In this document: positions 10,340 through 22,272 of the stretch, piece after piece
Layout of the letters: each line of letters opens with the position of its first letter
Position numbering within the stretch: position 1 is the stretch's first letter
Assembly: GCA_963853835.1 (NCBI GenBank)
Contig: OY970835.1
Location: 31,322,047-31,386,046 of the forward strand
Origin: Calendula officinalis
Lineage: Eukaryota; Streptophyta; Magnoliopsida; Asterales; Asteraceae
Direction of reading: 5' to 3'
DNA: 64,000 nucleotides
Notes under the pieces: model-generated
Seen by the model: the letters and a program-made list of their open reading frames with translations, nothing else
Database searches by the model: none
Told to the model about the DNA's origin: nothing
Made by a program: the position numbers and the translations under genes

Positions 10340-11625
10340 GTATTAAAGCTTCAATTGGTTTGCGACAGTGAGTTTTTTCCTCATTTTAATGCATTGTTTG
10401 ATTAAAGTAATCTGAACATGATGTATGGATCAGTTGTTTTATGTACTTTGTTGCCTATGCCTATGAAGTACATAATTTAACTACCTTCTTTAATCTATAA
10501 TGTATTTCACTGCTAATCTTTTCTAAATCACTTTGTTTGTGTTCCACTTGATCGATAACATGTAAGTGTGCAATATATATGTATAATTAGATGTATATAT
10601 CAATATATCATGGTGATACTTGAATTGTTGTATCTTGTTTTGGTAGGAAAAAACATGTAATTATTAAAAGTGTGCATGTATTTATATAGTTTCTGATACT
10701 TTAATTCTCTAACATGCTATTGACTAGACCATGTCAGTTTAGAAATGCTGATGTGGCAAAACAGATGAAAGAAAGAAGAGAGTATTGTTATCAAATTCTA
10801 GTTTCAAGAGTTTTTTTTAACTACTATTTGAACAATGGGTTGTACTGTACAACACAAGGATGCATTCAACGACCTGGTTTTTATCGTTGATAGGTGTAAT
10901 GGGGCCCGGTAGATATCAGTTTGTGGGGTGTAGTGCAAAATGAAATAACTTTTAGTTAATCTTGTGGTAGTGGTTTAGTTGAAAAGAAAAAGTAGCTCAA
11001 GTAAGCATGCAGCTTTACAGAACCCAACTAAAACAATACTGACATCATATATACATGTAACGCTTTCGGGTGGGTCCCGTTTATATGAAACAAAAAGAAA
11101 TGAGGATAGATTGTAAACTTGGTTTACAAACTAACGATTCAATTTTTGTAACTTTCTATACAAATACACATTTACTTAATATTTCATACATAAAATGCAC
11201 GTAAAAAATACTAATATCTACACAAAATACTATTTTCACCGTCACCAAACTGAAGGTTGGAAGTGACTGTGACAACTGAAGTCTTCGTGCCACCAAACCG
11301 AAGCTCTGCAGTCTTAAAATGATGGAAGTGAATGTGGACCAAAAGACTGAACTGAAGTATGAAGAATGGTCCCACTTAAATGTGGAATTGGCCATTGTAA
11401 TCATCATCATGAGGGCATGCGTGTTTTTCCCGTTCATGAGAATTTTGCTTACTTTTTGTCTTTCCTAATGAAAGTTTATCAATATATGATCTTTTGCCAG
11501 TAGAATGTACAAAGTTAATGTTGTATATTGTTATGGATTTTGAGATATTCAATAGGGTAACATGGAAATCGAAAAACAAAATTTTAGTTTTGTTGACCGA
11601 AATGTTGTGTTTTAAGGTGGATGGT
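10340..11625. other. 3' flank of the DUF668 gene and spacer
   Basis: 3' UTR and spacer. A short open frame at 11156-11437 (-) has no recognisable motif. I see no other gene. Confidence 0.5.
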
Positions 11626-12207
11626 TTTTTTTTTTTTTTAATAAAAGTGTACGGTCTAAAGTACTCCTAAACCTACACTATATTGTCTACAACTGGACTT
11701 GAACTCATGATCACATGTCAATGAGAAACATAGACGGACCTGATAAAGGTCCCACAATGGCACGTGTTACTACTCAAATTTTTTCCCACAGGGTAATTTT
11801 TATAATTTTTTTTGGTATTACGGTACAATACTTCTACCCGATTAAAAAATCTACCAATAGCCCAAATCAATATTAAAAAAACTAAAATATGAACCAATAG
11901 TCCAAACTTAGATTCCAAACAAAAATCTAAACCAGATAAAAAAGAATTGAAATTGTGTCTCTTGTAGTTTTAGTTTTAGATCTATAAAACCCTAAAATTA
12001 ATAGTTGTCTTGTAGGTTTATGAAGTTAATAATTAGCTATTGAAGACTTTGTGTATATAATCAAATATGTTGTTTATGTAATAGAGTCATTTATGTAAAA
12101 TCGTTTTTGTTTCGACGCAATGCCCCTTGGACGCCACTGATGGAAATGTCTAGTTCCGCCCCTGATGAGAAACACATTCCAACATCTTATACCATTAAAT
12201 TACAAGC
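11626..12207 (-). mobile_element. tRNA-derived SINE interrupted by an hAT MITE
   Basis: On the minus strand, the 5' part at 12207-12165 (GCTTGTAATTTAATGGTATA, A-box-like) and the 3' part at 11728-11626 (B-box-like GAGTTCAAGTCC, ending in an A-tail that is the T run at 11626-11640) join into one SINE resembling that at 2882-3062. An insertion at 11729-12164 splits it. Confidence 0.7.
11729..12164. mobile_element. hAT-type MITE inside the SINE
   Basis: 436 bp flanked by the 8-bp direct repeat ATGAGAAA (11721-11728, 12165-12172). It begins CATAGACGGACCTG and ends CAGTTCCGCCCCTG-like (inverse of CAGGGGCGGAACTAG). The CAGGGGCGGA terminus and 8-bp duplication are typical of hAT elements. No transposase remains. 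Confidence 0.75.
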
Positions 12208-12703
12208 ATTTCGAATATGATCGGATGAATTGGTTATATGGTTGTAGGTTATGCGTATTGAACATGGTTAAACGGGCCCTAAATTTTGGGTGTTGGACTA
12301 GGCCCATCAAACATTTACCCATAACGATTGCAACAACCGGGCCTTTATGTCTAACTATACGCTCTCTGCATATGTTGCAAACATCGTATTTGATTAGCCA
12401 GTAACTTATAAAATCATCCCTCTAGCCTTTAGGCACGTCCTAAACACCCAATTATAACAACTTTGGTAAGGCATAAAAACATATACTGACACTTTAGAAC
12501 CATTAACCAAAAATCAGCTGACGAGTTTTTTTTCTTTTTAATTGTAATAAAATGACAGTGACAACCTTTAAGTCTGTCAATAAAGGAGTTAATTGTTTCC
12601 CTTGCTGTTTTTAAATCTTTTATTGGCCATCTGCTAAAGGTGTTAAACTTATGAACTCTTAGAAATTATTTCACATATCACCATTAGGCTATCATAAGAT
12701 AAT

Positions 12704-12890
12704 GAGTAATGGTATTTAGGCAATTAGGCCTACCATTTAGACCTATTCATAGGCCTACTCATTAGATGAAGACACGTGTCAAAATCAAAGGATATTATTA
12801 TGAGAGAGAATTAGTGGAATACACATGTCATCCTGTCAAGTGGGAAGGCCTATGAGTAGATCTAAATGACATGATTAAATATCATTTCTC
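12704..12890. mobile_element. Mutator-like MITE, family D, copy 1
   Basis: 187 bp flanked by the 9-bp repeat TAAGATAAT (12695-12703, 12891-12899). Inverted ends GAGTAATGGTATTTAGG and (inverted) GAGAAATGATATTTAAT. A second copy with its own 9-bp duplication is at 61892-62070. Confidence 0.85.
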
Positions 12891-13436
12891 TAAGATAATA
12901 TGAAAGTAAACCTTAAATCAAGAAATGGACCACGGGTCCCCATTGTCATGTAACATCCAAACATATGGAAAGTGTCTTTATATTGACCAAATTCATGCAT
13001 GCTTCTTTTTCATCATATTATTTGTCAAACATTTACATGTTATCTTCCAATGATATTGGGCTCCTTTACCACATACATTACATGACACCATGTGCATGTC
13101 ACACAATCATTTTCTAACATCAATTATTGATTTTTTAAATTATTTTTCGACACGGGCTTCCCCTCATCACGTGTCATTATATTTCATCATGCAAAATCAC
13201 AAAAAAAATAGATTAAAAACTTATAATAACTAATAACTACGAATTTATTTAACCTTTTAAAAATTTTCTTCAATGGGATCATCATACAGAAGATCATATC
13301 TGCATTTACTCCATCTTTACAATATACATTTTATATGTATTCGATCCAATATCGAAAATATTCCTAATTCAGTTAGATATGTTAGTTTATTACTCAACCC
13401 ACCTTCTTGGATCATCAGCTTTGACTTTGACTTTGA

Positions 13437-15860
13437 CTAAACCTTGTTGACTTGAATCAAAACTCTCCTAAGTTCATCAGCAATACCTTGCAAAAGAACT
13501 GGTTTCTGAATAATTCCATTCATCCCAAATTGTAAGCATCTTTCCCACAAATCTTCATCACCACTAGCACTTGAAGCAATAATCAAAGGCCAATTTCGGC
13601 TTCTAAACTTACGGATTCTTGATGCAATTTCAAACCCATCTAAATCGGGCATATGCAGATCCAAAATCAAGATCTGGTAAGCAGATACGGGCGGGCTGAG
13701 AGCAGTTAGACAGTCAAAACCAGATGTCACAGTGGTGACAATACAACCCAATTTCTCAAGTAGTTTACGGGTCACAGCCCGATTCACATCATCTTCATCA
13801 GCTAACAGAATTTGAAGATTTCTAAATAACGAATTTGATTTCGGGTGTTGATGATGATCTGATGATCCACTTGTTTCAGAAATCCCGATCATGATTGATG
13901 GCCTGAGTTGAAATTGAAGAACAAGTGACATGCTTTGATCAAACCCAATTGGATTTGGGACTACCCAAATGTTTCCTTGCATCATCTGTCAAAAAAAGGA
14001 AAACAAATTGGTGGGTCGGGTCAAGATTCATGACGGGTCATTTTTTACGTGTCAAAATGAGTCGGGTCGGTTTGACCCGAAAGAAATTTTGTTAATTTAA
14101 ATACTAACCTGAACCAACTTTCTGCACATGCTAAAGCTCAAACTTTCTTCTGCAACAACTCTACGGGTTATCTGATCACGAGAAGACCGTTCCAATGCAG
14201 AAAACGAATCATTTATACCAATTTCAAATTTAACAATAACAAATCCATCATTCAAATTCGAATTTGAATTTGATCTCCAAGAACGCCAATTTTGACCATT
14301 ATTTCTCCCAAAACTTCCACTTTCTCTTGAAATCTTTAGAGTTAAACAACCGCCCCCATTACCCCAACTCAAAAGATTCCCAACCATATGTAGAATCGCT
14401 TGTAAAACCCTTCGTTCATCTCCCATTACATTATCTGGTAAATATTTATCAATATTTATATCAAAGTTGTAGCCTTTATAAACACATAAACACTTTGCTA
14501 AACATGATGCTTCTTTAATCATACTATGAAGCCGAAAACACCGCATTTCTAACGGGAATTTCCCGTTATCTTTTGAAGAATCATCCATTACATCATTAAT
14601 CAACATCGATAAAACGTTGCTCGTTTTGACCATTGAGTCAACAAGAATACGTTGTTGACCGGTTTGACTTTCGTCTTGTAAAATTGAAAGCAAGCCCATG
14701 ATTGAATGCATCGGTTTTCTCAAACTTTTACTCATAACCGCTTGAAACGAGCTTCTAGCTTGACTTGCTCTCATTGCATCTTGTTTTGCTTGTTGTAAAG
14801 CTTGATTTTGAGCAACTAATTTGTCTCTCATGAGTCTAGATTCTTCTAGAACAGCAGCATGTGAGAGAGCAACTGCCACTTGGTCAGCAACAACTTTGAC
14901 TATTTCGAGCTCAGAATTAGTCCAATTCCGGAAACTTCCAACTGGAAGAACTAAAACTAAAACCGCATAACAAGCTTGGATCATTTCGGGGGTCCCACCT
15001 TTGAAATCAGCAACTCGCAACATTGGCATACGGATAGCAGCAACTGCTCCCAGTTGACTCGGTCCACCACTGCTCAACTCAGCTAATCTTGACTCAGGTT
15101 TCAACAGCTTCACTACTTCACTTCTTTTGATTTCTTGAACATCCGAATCATTAATCGGGATGTAAAACTGATCAACGGTTGAGGATTCACCACCTTTTAA
15201 CTGATGGGTGAGATTCATAACCGTTTTAGCTTCATCCGGCATCCAAATCGCACAATTTTGTAAATCCAACGTTTCGGATAATTTATCGAGAGTTGTGTAC
15301 AGAATCGTGTGCCGATCAAGAGATTTCCGAATTTCTTGCGTGAGCATACGGACATGCCAGCTGGCTTCTTTTTGTTTCTTGATCATTCCCATTTCTCTCC
15401 CGAGATCCCAAAACTTCTTTCTCAACATAAATTCTCTAACTTTAACTTTCAATAACAACGGGATTAGAGAAAATAAAGTAATTGCGGTTGCAAACGAGAC
15501 TAATGCGGTTAGGAATTTGAAAATCGTGAGTGCGAGCATTAGTTGAAACGGGTGTGAATTGTACGTCCAACCGTTTAATAAGTGTGTCATTCCACATAGA
15601 ACAATGAACAGAATGAATTGAACGAGTACCCATTTAAAAGGGACATTTGAACAACTAACAAAGTATAAAAGTTCAATTGGGATCGAGAAATAAGCAACTG
15701 CTATCAAGAAATCACTCACTTTTTGTGTTTCCATAATGTTTCTGTACCCGAAAAACCCTTCCACTTCACAATTACACCCTGAATATCCATTATCGGTTGC
15801 CGAAACAGAGAGCAATAAAAGAAAAACTATAGCTAAAGATGGTAATGTTTTCGGCATCAT
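13437..15860 (-). CDS. ETR2: Ethylene receptor, subfamily II (ETR2/EIN4-like)
   Basis: ER-membrane ethylene receptor, a negative regulator of ethylene signalling. Two coding exons: 15860-14109 and 13985-13437. The intron 14108-13986 (123 bp, phase 0) has donor GTTCAG|GTTAGT and acceptor TTGACAG|ATGATG. The product is 766 aa, the family length. The ATG at 15860 gives a signal-peptide-like start (MMPKTLPSLAIVFLLLL), as expected for subfamily II. Visible: CNC near residue 30; three transmembrane helices with the Cu-binding Cys and His in LCGMTHLL; a GAF domain (about 160-330); a degenerate histidine-kinase region in which the phospho-acceptor His is Lys (SKSLRKPMHSI); and a C-terminal receiver domain with its Asp in LILDLHMPDLDGF and Lys in IQKPV. 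Wording of the membrane region is closest to ETR2, but EIN4 is not excluded. Confidence 0.93.
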
Positions 15861-15906
15861 CGGGTTTGTCAAATTGATTTTTGATTCCACAAATTTCAAT
15901 CCTTTT

Positions 15907-16460
15907 GCTGCGTAATTTGAAGAGAACCCTCAATTTCTCTCAATATTAACATCCTGTTAATTCAACAATTTGCATAAGTTGCTTAAATTAGCTCCAAAAA
16001 TCGATGAAGAAATTTAGGACTTCCAATTTCCAAACAGATTAAACAAAATAAACAAGAATTTACTCTAAAACCCCCAAAAACGATCAATCAAAAGGGAAAG
16101 GGGAAAAAATGAATAATGTAAGCAATAAATTGAGGTGTACCTTACGAGAACACATCATCAGCAATGCAACCCGAATTCCTTTGCTTGAAATCACAACATC
16201 AACAATGGAAAACAAAAACCCTTGTAATTCCCGAACAGTTCATACACAAAATTTGATTATCTCACTCACTAATCAATCAATTTCATGAAAGTATAACTGA
16301 TTTTTACAAAAACCGGAATCGGAACACCGTTTGCATGATCTAATTTGCGGAAATAAACAGAGAAATTTGAGTATTTGTTTTTTGGGTTGGAAGTGTGTGG
16401 AAAGCCTTTGAATAGAATAAATGTAGAGATGCATGCACCCCCTACTTCTACTTGCTCTTT
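15907..16460 (-). other. 5' leader of the ethylene receptor with probable leader intron
   Basis: On the minus strand, TTACGCAG|CAAAAGG at 15907 is a good acceptor, and TCGTAAGGTACACC at about 16145-16136 offers donors, suggesting a leader intron of about 230 bp. This is inferred; no transcript evidence. Confidence 0.4.
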
Positions 16461-16537
16461 CAAAACCCAAGTTTCGTAGGGGGAAGAAAAAGGATGGATC
16501 GATGGATTTGTAGCGCCCGTTGTTTTGGTTTTAGAGG

Positions 16538-16696
16538 AGTCAGAATTGGAATAAAAATAAATTATTCATTTATATTTAATGATTCTAAATGCTTAACACA
16601 ATTGAGTTTGCAAAAACATATATCTAGGAGTCAGAATTGGAATAAAAATAAATTATTCATTTATATTTAATGATTCTAAATGCTTAACACAATTAT
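16538..16696. repeat. Direct repeat of about 68 bp
   Basis: The segment starting GGAGTCAGAATTGGAATAAA and ending GCTTAACACAATT occurs at about 16538-16604 and again at 16628-16696. Confidence 0.85.
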
Positions 16697-16699
16697 TAT

Positions 16700-17497
16700 C
16701 AAGAGTTTGCAAAAACATATATCAAATTTATAAAGAGATAGTGAGTATGTGGCTGTTATGTACATAAGATTAGGTGTGGAACCACTTATAATTACATAGT
16801 TTTAGTTTAAAAAAAAACTTAAAACGGTTATTTATATAACATCTTGTCACTTTCCCACCATATTAGAACACTTATGTAATAAAAAAAACACCATTTCAAG
16901 AATATAACATGTGTTCAATATAAACACCATTTAAAAATATGAAGCTTGAAACATCAATTCAACAAAAAACATAATTAAGATTTAAGATAATTGATGAGTT
17001 TTAGACGGGACTTGATATACTAATGAGTCTATGTAGTGAATTATAAGTTTTTTTTAACCAAAATTGTGTAGTTTTAGATGGTTCCACACTTAACCTTGTG
17101 TATTTGACAGTCACACACTCACTTTTTCCATTTATAAATTAATATTTTATTATAATAATTTAGACAATTATTATCTTAGCTGACATTTAGAAGACGTACA
17201 AACATATTGAATTATTTATTAAGTTATTTAATCTAGATACTACAATTATATAAAATAATTTCAAATAATAAAATAAATCAAATAAAAGATATCATAAAAA
17301 ACTATTAATATTATATAAAAATATACTCCGTATATCATTTAAACACTATAAAAATAATAATAACATAGTCACATGAAAGGTTTAAAGAAAACTGATGATA
17401 GGAAAATAATAATAGCTTAAATTAAAAAAAAAAGAACAATATAATGAATATTATAATGTGATACTTAGTACTTTTTCCTTTGACTTTGATTTATATA
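16700..17497. other. AT-rich spacer
   Basis: No gene or clear element recognised. Long A/T tracts only. Confidence 0.5.
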
Positions 17498-17809
17498 CTT
17501 CCTCCGATTCAAAATAAGTGCTACATTTTTCTTATATGGTGATTCAAAATAAGTGATACATTTTAAAAAATTATCTTATTTGGCAAAAAATAGTAGTATC
17601 CACACCCACTAACTATCTACTTTAATAAAGTGAAATGACTCATTTACCCTTATTTTTTACTTTTAAATATCATTACCCTACTTTATTCAAAAGGTGTGGG
17701 ACTCATTATCCACTAACCATTCAATTAATCTAATTTAATCATCATTATAATTTTTTGCCTCAAAAACCGTGAAACCCAAAATGTAGCACTTATTTTGAAT
17801 CGGAGGAAG
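17498..17809. mobile_element. Stowaway-like MITE, family B, intact copy
   Basis: 312 bp; starts CTTCCTCCGATTCAAAATAA and ends in the inverse, with TA flanks. It serves as the reference for the interrupted copy at 5192-8127. Confidence 0.85.
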
Positions 17810-17882
17810 TATTTAACATTTATTGCTATAAAGTTAAATTTATTTTGAAGTGCATTTATTAAAGAACTTATAATTTATAAAA

Positions 17883-18083
17883 GGGATTAGCATATGCCCC
17901 CTAGGCATATGTTAAGGTACATTAATTAACTCTAACTTTCCATTAAAATTAAAAAATGCATTTAATACATCACTTGAAAATGTATATTTTGAACTTCATT
18001 AATGTGTATTGAAATTTGGTTAGAAAACTTTGAGTAAATTAATGTATCTTAACATGTGCCTAGGAGCACATATTAGAAAAACC
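17883..18083. mobile_element. Mutator-like MITE, family F
   Basis: 201 bp with inverted ends (left GGGATTAGCATATGCCCCCT, right inverted GGTTTTTCTAATATGTGCTC) and further inverted identity inward (TGTTAAGRTACATTAATT). Flanked by the 10-bp repeat ATTTATAAAA (17873-17882, 18084-18093). Confidence 0.8.
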
Positions 18084-18093
18084 ATTTATAAAA

Positions 18094-19027
18094 ATATAAC
18101 ATGAAATTGGTAATTTCAGGTTTAAGTGATAAAAGAAAATGACTAAATGTTATGGGGAATGTATGTGTATAGGTAATTCTAATTTTTATAAATTTAATAT
18201 ATTAGAAAAGAAGAATATAACTATTGTATGATAAATATTAACACATTAAATGGGTTAAAATTACAGCTTAAGATTAATTTTGTAACAGTGGTTAACAAAG
18301 AGTTGACGTGTTGAAGGATAATTTTGTGATTACATTTAGTATGTGTAGTATATCTTGACGTACTTAAAAGGTTGGCGTACCTAACATAGACACTTTTATA
18401 TTTTTCTTATCAAAAGTACAATGATTTTTAACATTTAATATAGTTAGGTGACATGCTAATTGATAAACCAAATTCTTAAAAGTTACATTAGGTGGTTTTA
18501 CCATAAATAGATTGTAGTTATTGTGCTTTTACAAATATTATTATTTAATTTAAATAGAAATATTTCAATATAGAGATTATATTGCTAGTTTGCTACATGT
18601 TAAATAACAACATATATTAGTACTATTATTCTATTAATATGGAGTACGGTATCTAAGTAATTTTAACCTTTATAAAAAAGATAATCCTTTAAGTGCGAGA
18701 AAACATCGACTGACATCACAACTTAAAACCTTTAACAACTTTTATAAATGTTTGACCCTACCGACAAGCCTTAAGATGGTTGATATGAAATGAACACAAG
18801 AAGCGGCACTAGAAATGAAATGAAGCTAACAAACACAAGGGCCCTTCTCTTGTTTTGATGATGCAAAAGCAAAGTAAAAGAAGATGGACTCTTTCCATTT
18901 TTGACTTCAGGACACATATCAGATTGGCAAAGGAAGTCAAGATTCCTAATCACGTTCAAATTAGGCTCAATAATCACATACGCATGTCTTTGGAGTTTGG
19001 ACATTGTTTTTAGAAAATAATCTTGTA
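18094..19027. other. Spacer with one unrecognised small open frame
   Basis: An ATG-started frame at 19004-18771 (-, 77 aa) ends in a hydrophobic stretch (LVFVSFISFLVPLLVF), but I recognise no family and see no supporting signals. Otherwise AT-rich noncoding. Confidence 0.35.
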
Positions 19028-19332
19028 TTTCCTCAGTTTCTTTTTAAGTGATACAATGTTATTTTTACGATTTTTAAGGCAAACAATTATAATATATGTT
19101 AAAATAAGATAAAAGACTAAAAATAAATAATTAATAGGTGTGAGTCTTGCTACATTTTAATAAATGATGTTAATGATTTTTAAAAATAGAAGTAAGGGTA
19201 ACATGGTCATTTCATCAAATTAAAAGAGATAAATAGTCCCTTTTATCAAATGTAAAAAATTATCAAAATGTATCATTTATTTTGAAATTGAAAAAACTGA
19301 AAAATGTATCACTTAAAACCAAAGGGAGGAAG
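19028..19332. mobile_element. Diverged family-B MITE
   Basis: Begins TTTCCTCAGTTTCTTTTTAAGTG and ends ATCACTTAAAACCAAAGGGAGGAAG, inverse of the same terminus. A partial second copy of the right end follows at about 19361-19432, a local duplication. Confidence 0.55.
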
Positions 19333-19334
19333 TA

Positions 19335-20295
19335 TATGCTTGAACCCTACTACTAAAATGTACGGAGTATCATTTATTTTGAAATTGACAAAACCAAACA
19401 TATATCACTTAAAACGAAAGGGAGGAAGTATATGGTTGTACCCTACTAGTACTACCCTCGCTTTCAGAAGTAATCAAGAAAATAAAACGTATCCCCTATA
19501 TTCTAATGAAATTGTAGGGTTTTTTAATATTTATTTCAGCTTGTTTTAGAAGACACAATATTAATGTTTGTTCAAAAAGGTTGGTTCAACTGTACTTACA
19601 AAATTATAACATAACAATTGATGATATGAATGGTTATTTATAATCTGATCAAACAAGAGAGGAGAATAGGAGATAGTGAAGGCCTAAAACAGAGGAGTAA
19701 GCCCATATAGTATATGGGCCTCCATATGAGCCTCGTTTTCTAAGAAAACCCTCGTTTCAGGGTGGATAATTTTAGGGGTGTTGGTTCAATTGCCTCAAAC
19801 TGAAACCATAATCGGAAATTTGGTTATGAGAAAACAAAAATCGAACACTTTGGTTTATTAGTGGTGTGGTTTATTTAGTTTTTCGTTTGAAGCGGTTAAG
19901 CACTTTTTTTTGGGTTTAAATCCATTAGTAAAAACAAAATCGGCCTAAGAGATTATATTTTACTGATCTATGTGGGTTGTTTTTGTTTTTAGGCTATTTT
20001 TTTTAGTATCGTTATGTGATGTGAATTAGGCTTATGGGCTTGAGTTATTAAGAACTCAACATAATTAATAATATCAAAAAACGACTAAAAATCCAAAACT
20101 ATTAGTGCGGTTTGGTTTTGGACTTGTAACCAAACCGAATTAATTTTGCGGGTTATAAAAAAATAGAAACAGAATTACGATTTTATATGTAGTTGGGTTA
20201 AGTCTAGTTTAGTTTTGATGATTATTGTGTTATGATTCGGCTAAAACAGTTTTCTGCTCACGACTATTTAATTTAGTTAATCATTTTAGCTTATA
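19335..20295. other. Spacer with GGTTTGGTTTT-type repeats
   Basis: Scattered degenerate CGGTTT/AACCGAA-like words (19790-20200), common in plant noncoding DNA. No gene seen. Confidence 0.4.
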
Positions 20296-20559
20296 CTCCC
20301 TTCGTCCCTTAATAAAATTCTCATTTCTTCCTAAATTTTTATTCCACAAAAAAGTTCTAATTTCTCAGATTGATGAGGACCACTTAATAATATAATATAA
20401 TTATTAAGGATCACACCACTAACTATAAACTAACTATCTTTCTCGTTCTAAAATAACTTTATATTTTAATTAAAATTATTATCAATTGCCCCACCACTAA
20501 ATATCTCCTTAAAACTTGTGACCAAGAGAAATGAGAACCTCTTTTAGGAACATAGGGAG
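20296..20559. mobile_element. Stowaway-like MITE, family A, copy 2
   Basis: CTCCCTTCGTCCCTTAATAA at the left, inverse CTTTTAGGAACATAGGGAG at the right, TA flanks. Confidence 0.8.
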
Positions 20560-20590
20560 TAGCTAAAAAGTTTTTTTTTAATAAATAAAT

Positions 20591-20747
20591 GAGTTTTAAT
20601 AATGACAGCCCTAAGGGTTTTCATAAGACATGCTTAAAAGAATTATACAATTATCTAATAACCGACTCCTGAATTTTATGAATTACTCATACGTACCAAT
20701 TTTAATGCATTTAGAGACAGCCATTAGGGCTGTCATTATCAAAAACC
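20591..20747. mobile_element. Mutator-like MITE with palindromic ends, copy 2
   Basis: 157 bp flanked by the 9-bp repeat TAAATAAAT (20582-20590, 20748-20756). Ends GAGTTTTAATAATGACAGCC and (inverted) GGTTTTTGATAATGACAGCC. Same family as 4728-4911. Confidence 0.8.
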
Positions 20748-20756
20748 TAAATAAAT

Positions 20757-21601
20757 TCATGATTTCATGCACAATGACTTCTAAAAGTTTTTTAATTAAC
20801 ACAAATGAATGTTATAAGAATATTATAGGATAGCTGATAATTGTGTCGTAAATATTAAAACCATGTTATAGAATCATTTTGGCTTTACCTCTCGCCTCCT
20901 AACACAACATAAACATAATGAACTCCTAAGTCGAACCATATTTCTAGGTCACCATTTTTGGTGCTCGGAAGTATTTACAGTTCATATATAATATCTTATT
21001 ATAAAAATGAACTCCATGCGTATATATATTTAGAAATAACTGTCGATTTTCCAGCTAGTAGACTATGTAGAGCTAGATAACGAGCCATATATATAATCTA
21101 ATCGAACGATGTTCTTTATTCCCAAGTTACTTCTAAAGTGAGATCGAATCTTGGAATCGTCGATCAATTTCTCCATGAACCATTCCAGACTCAATCATAT
21201 ACGTACAAGTTTGACAATTTCGATCTGCTTATTCTCTTGTGTAAATTAGGTCTTACATCAAGATACCAACTAAGTAGATTGAAGATTCACTTGCGAGAAG
21301 GTGAAAATTACAATTAATTTGGGAGGTAAACACTATGCATCAGTTACGTTAACACCTTATAAAACCAATTCTTTAGTAAACATAAAATCGGTATATAATA
21401 CAACTTAGAAAAGTTAAATAAATACAACTACTGATCATGCCTTCCAAGGAGACAACAAATAATCTAAGAGATCAAGGGAGAATCCACACGAAAACTAACA
21501 TACAATTGTAAAGCCTTGTAAGTAGTTGCATTATACTTAGAATCAATCAATTAATCACACTTTTACGAGTTCTAATGATGCGACATTTCTTGGTGCGGTT
21601 A
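20757..21601. other. Spacer before the copia element
   Basis: No gene recognised. The 5 bp GTTAC at 21602-21606 are the left target duplication of the copia element. Confidence 0.5.
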
Positions 21602-21606
21602 GTTAC

Positions 21607-22224
21607 TGTCAGGATCGATTAACTATAGACAAGTTAATAAACACCTTAGATCTAATTGATGATAGAAGTTGCAGCGGATCAACACTATATCAATAATTAA
21701 GAACAATGAACTGTATGAACAATATGCAAGAATATTAAGAACACAGTTTCACAAAAAACTTCAATGTATATTATTGAGTTAACAATACACACGTACGTTT
21801 ACAATTCGTAAGGAACATACTTATAGTAGTCCTTGAAGCTAAACTATTTACCCTAGTTATTCTAGGACTTGATTTACATCGAATTATAAAAGATATACAT
21901 TTAATTACATTCTATAACTATCTCTACGAAGATCTCGGACTTGATATCTTCCAAAAACGCGTATCAGTAGTAACTGCAATCACCAGTAGTAAATAAGTAA
22001 CATCAGTAGTAAACTTGGTGATCAGAAGTAAGTCCATAATCAACGTCAGTAGTAACTACAATGATCAGTAGTATCTTCAATCTTCTCATGATCAGTAGTA
22101 ACTTAGTTATAGTGAACACCAGCATCAACTTCATCAGTAGTAAATGTTTCTGCCCCATCAGTACTAATTATGTCAGTACTAACTGCAGCATCAGTAATAA
22201 GTTGATCTGTGTTTTGCTCCAACA
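21607..22224 (-). repeat. 3' LTR of the copia element
   Basis: 618 bp, TG..CA. The plus-strand segment 21963-22200 carries seven exact CAGTAGTA octamers plus four one-base variants. Confidence 0.95.
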
Positions 22225-22238
22225 ATCTCCCCCTAAAC
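22225..22238 (-). promoter_or_regulatory. Polypurine tract of the copia element
   Basis: Sense-strand TTTAGGGGGAGAT directly abuts the 3' LTR; this is the expected plus-strand primer site. Similar tracts recur at 24111-24121 and 29447-29458. Confidence 0.85.
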
Positions 22239-22272
22239 TTATTGATTATGATTTAATCAATCAAGTTTCCAT

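Noticed and set aside
18771..19004. 77-codon ATG-started frame with a hydrophobic C-terminus
   Set aside because: No family recognised, no conserved motif, and no promoter or 3' signals distinguishable from background.
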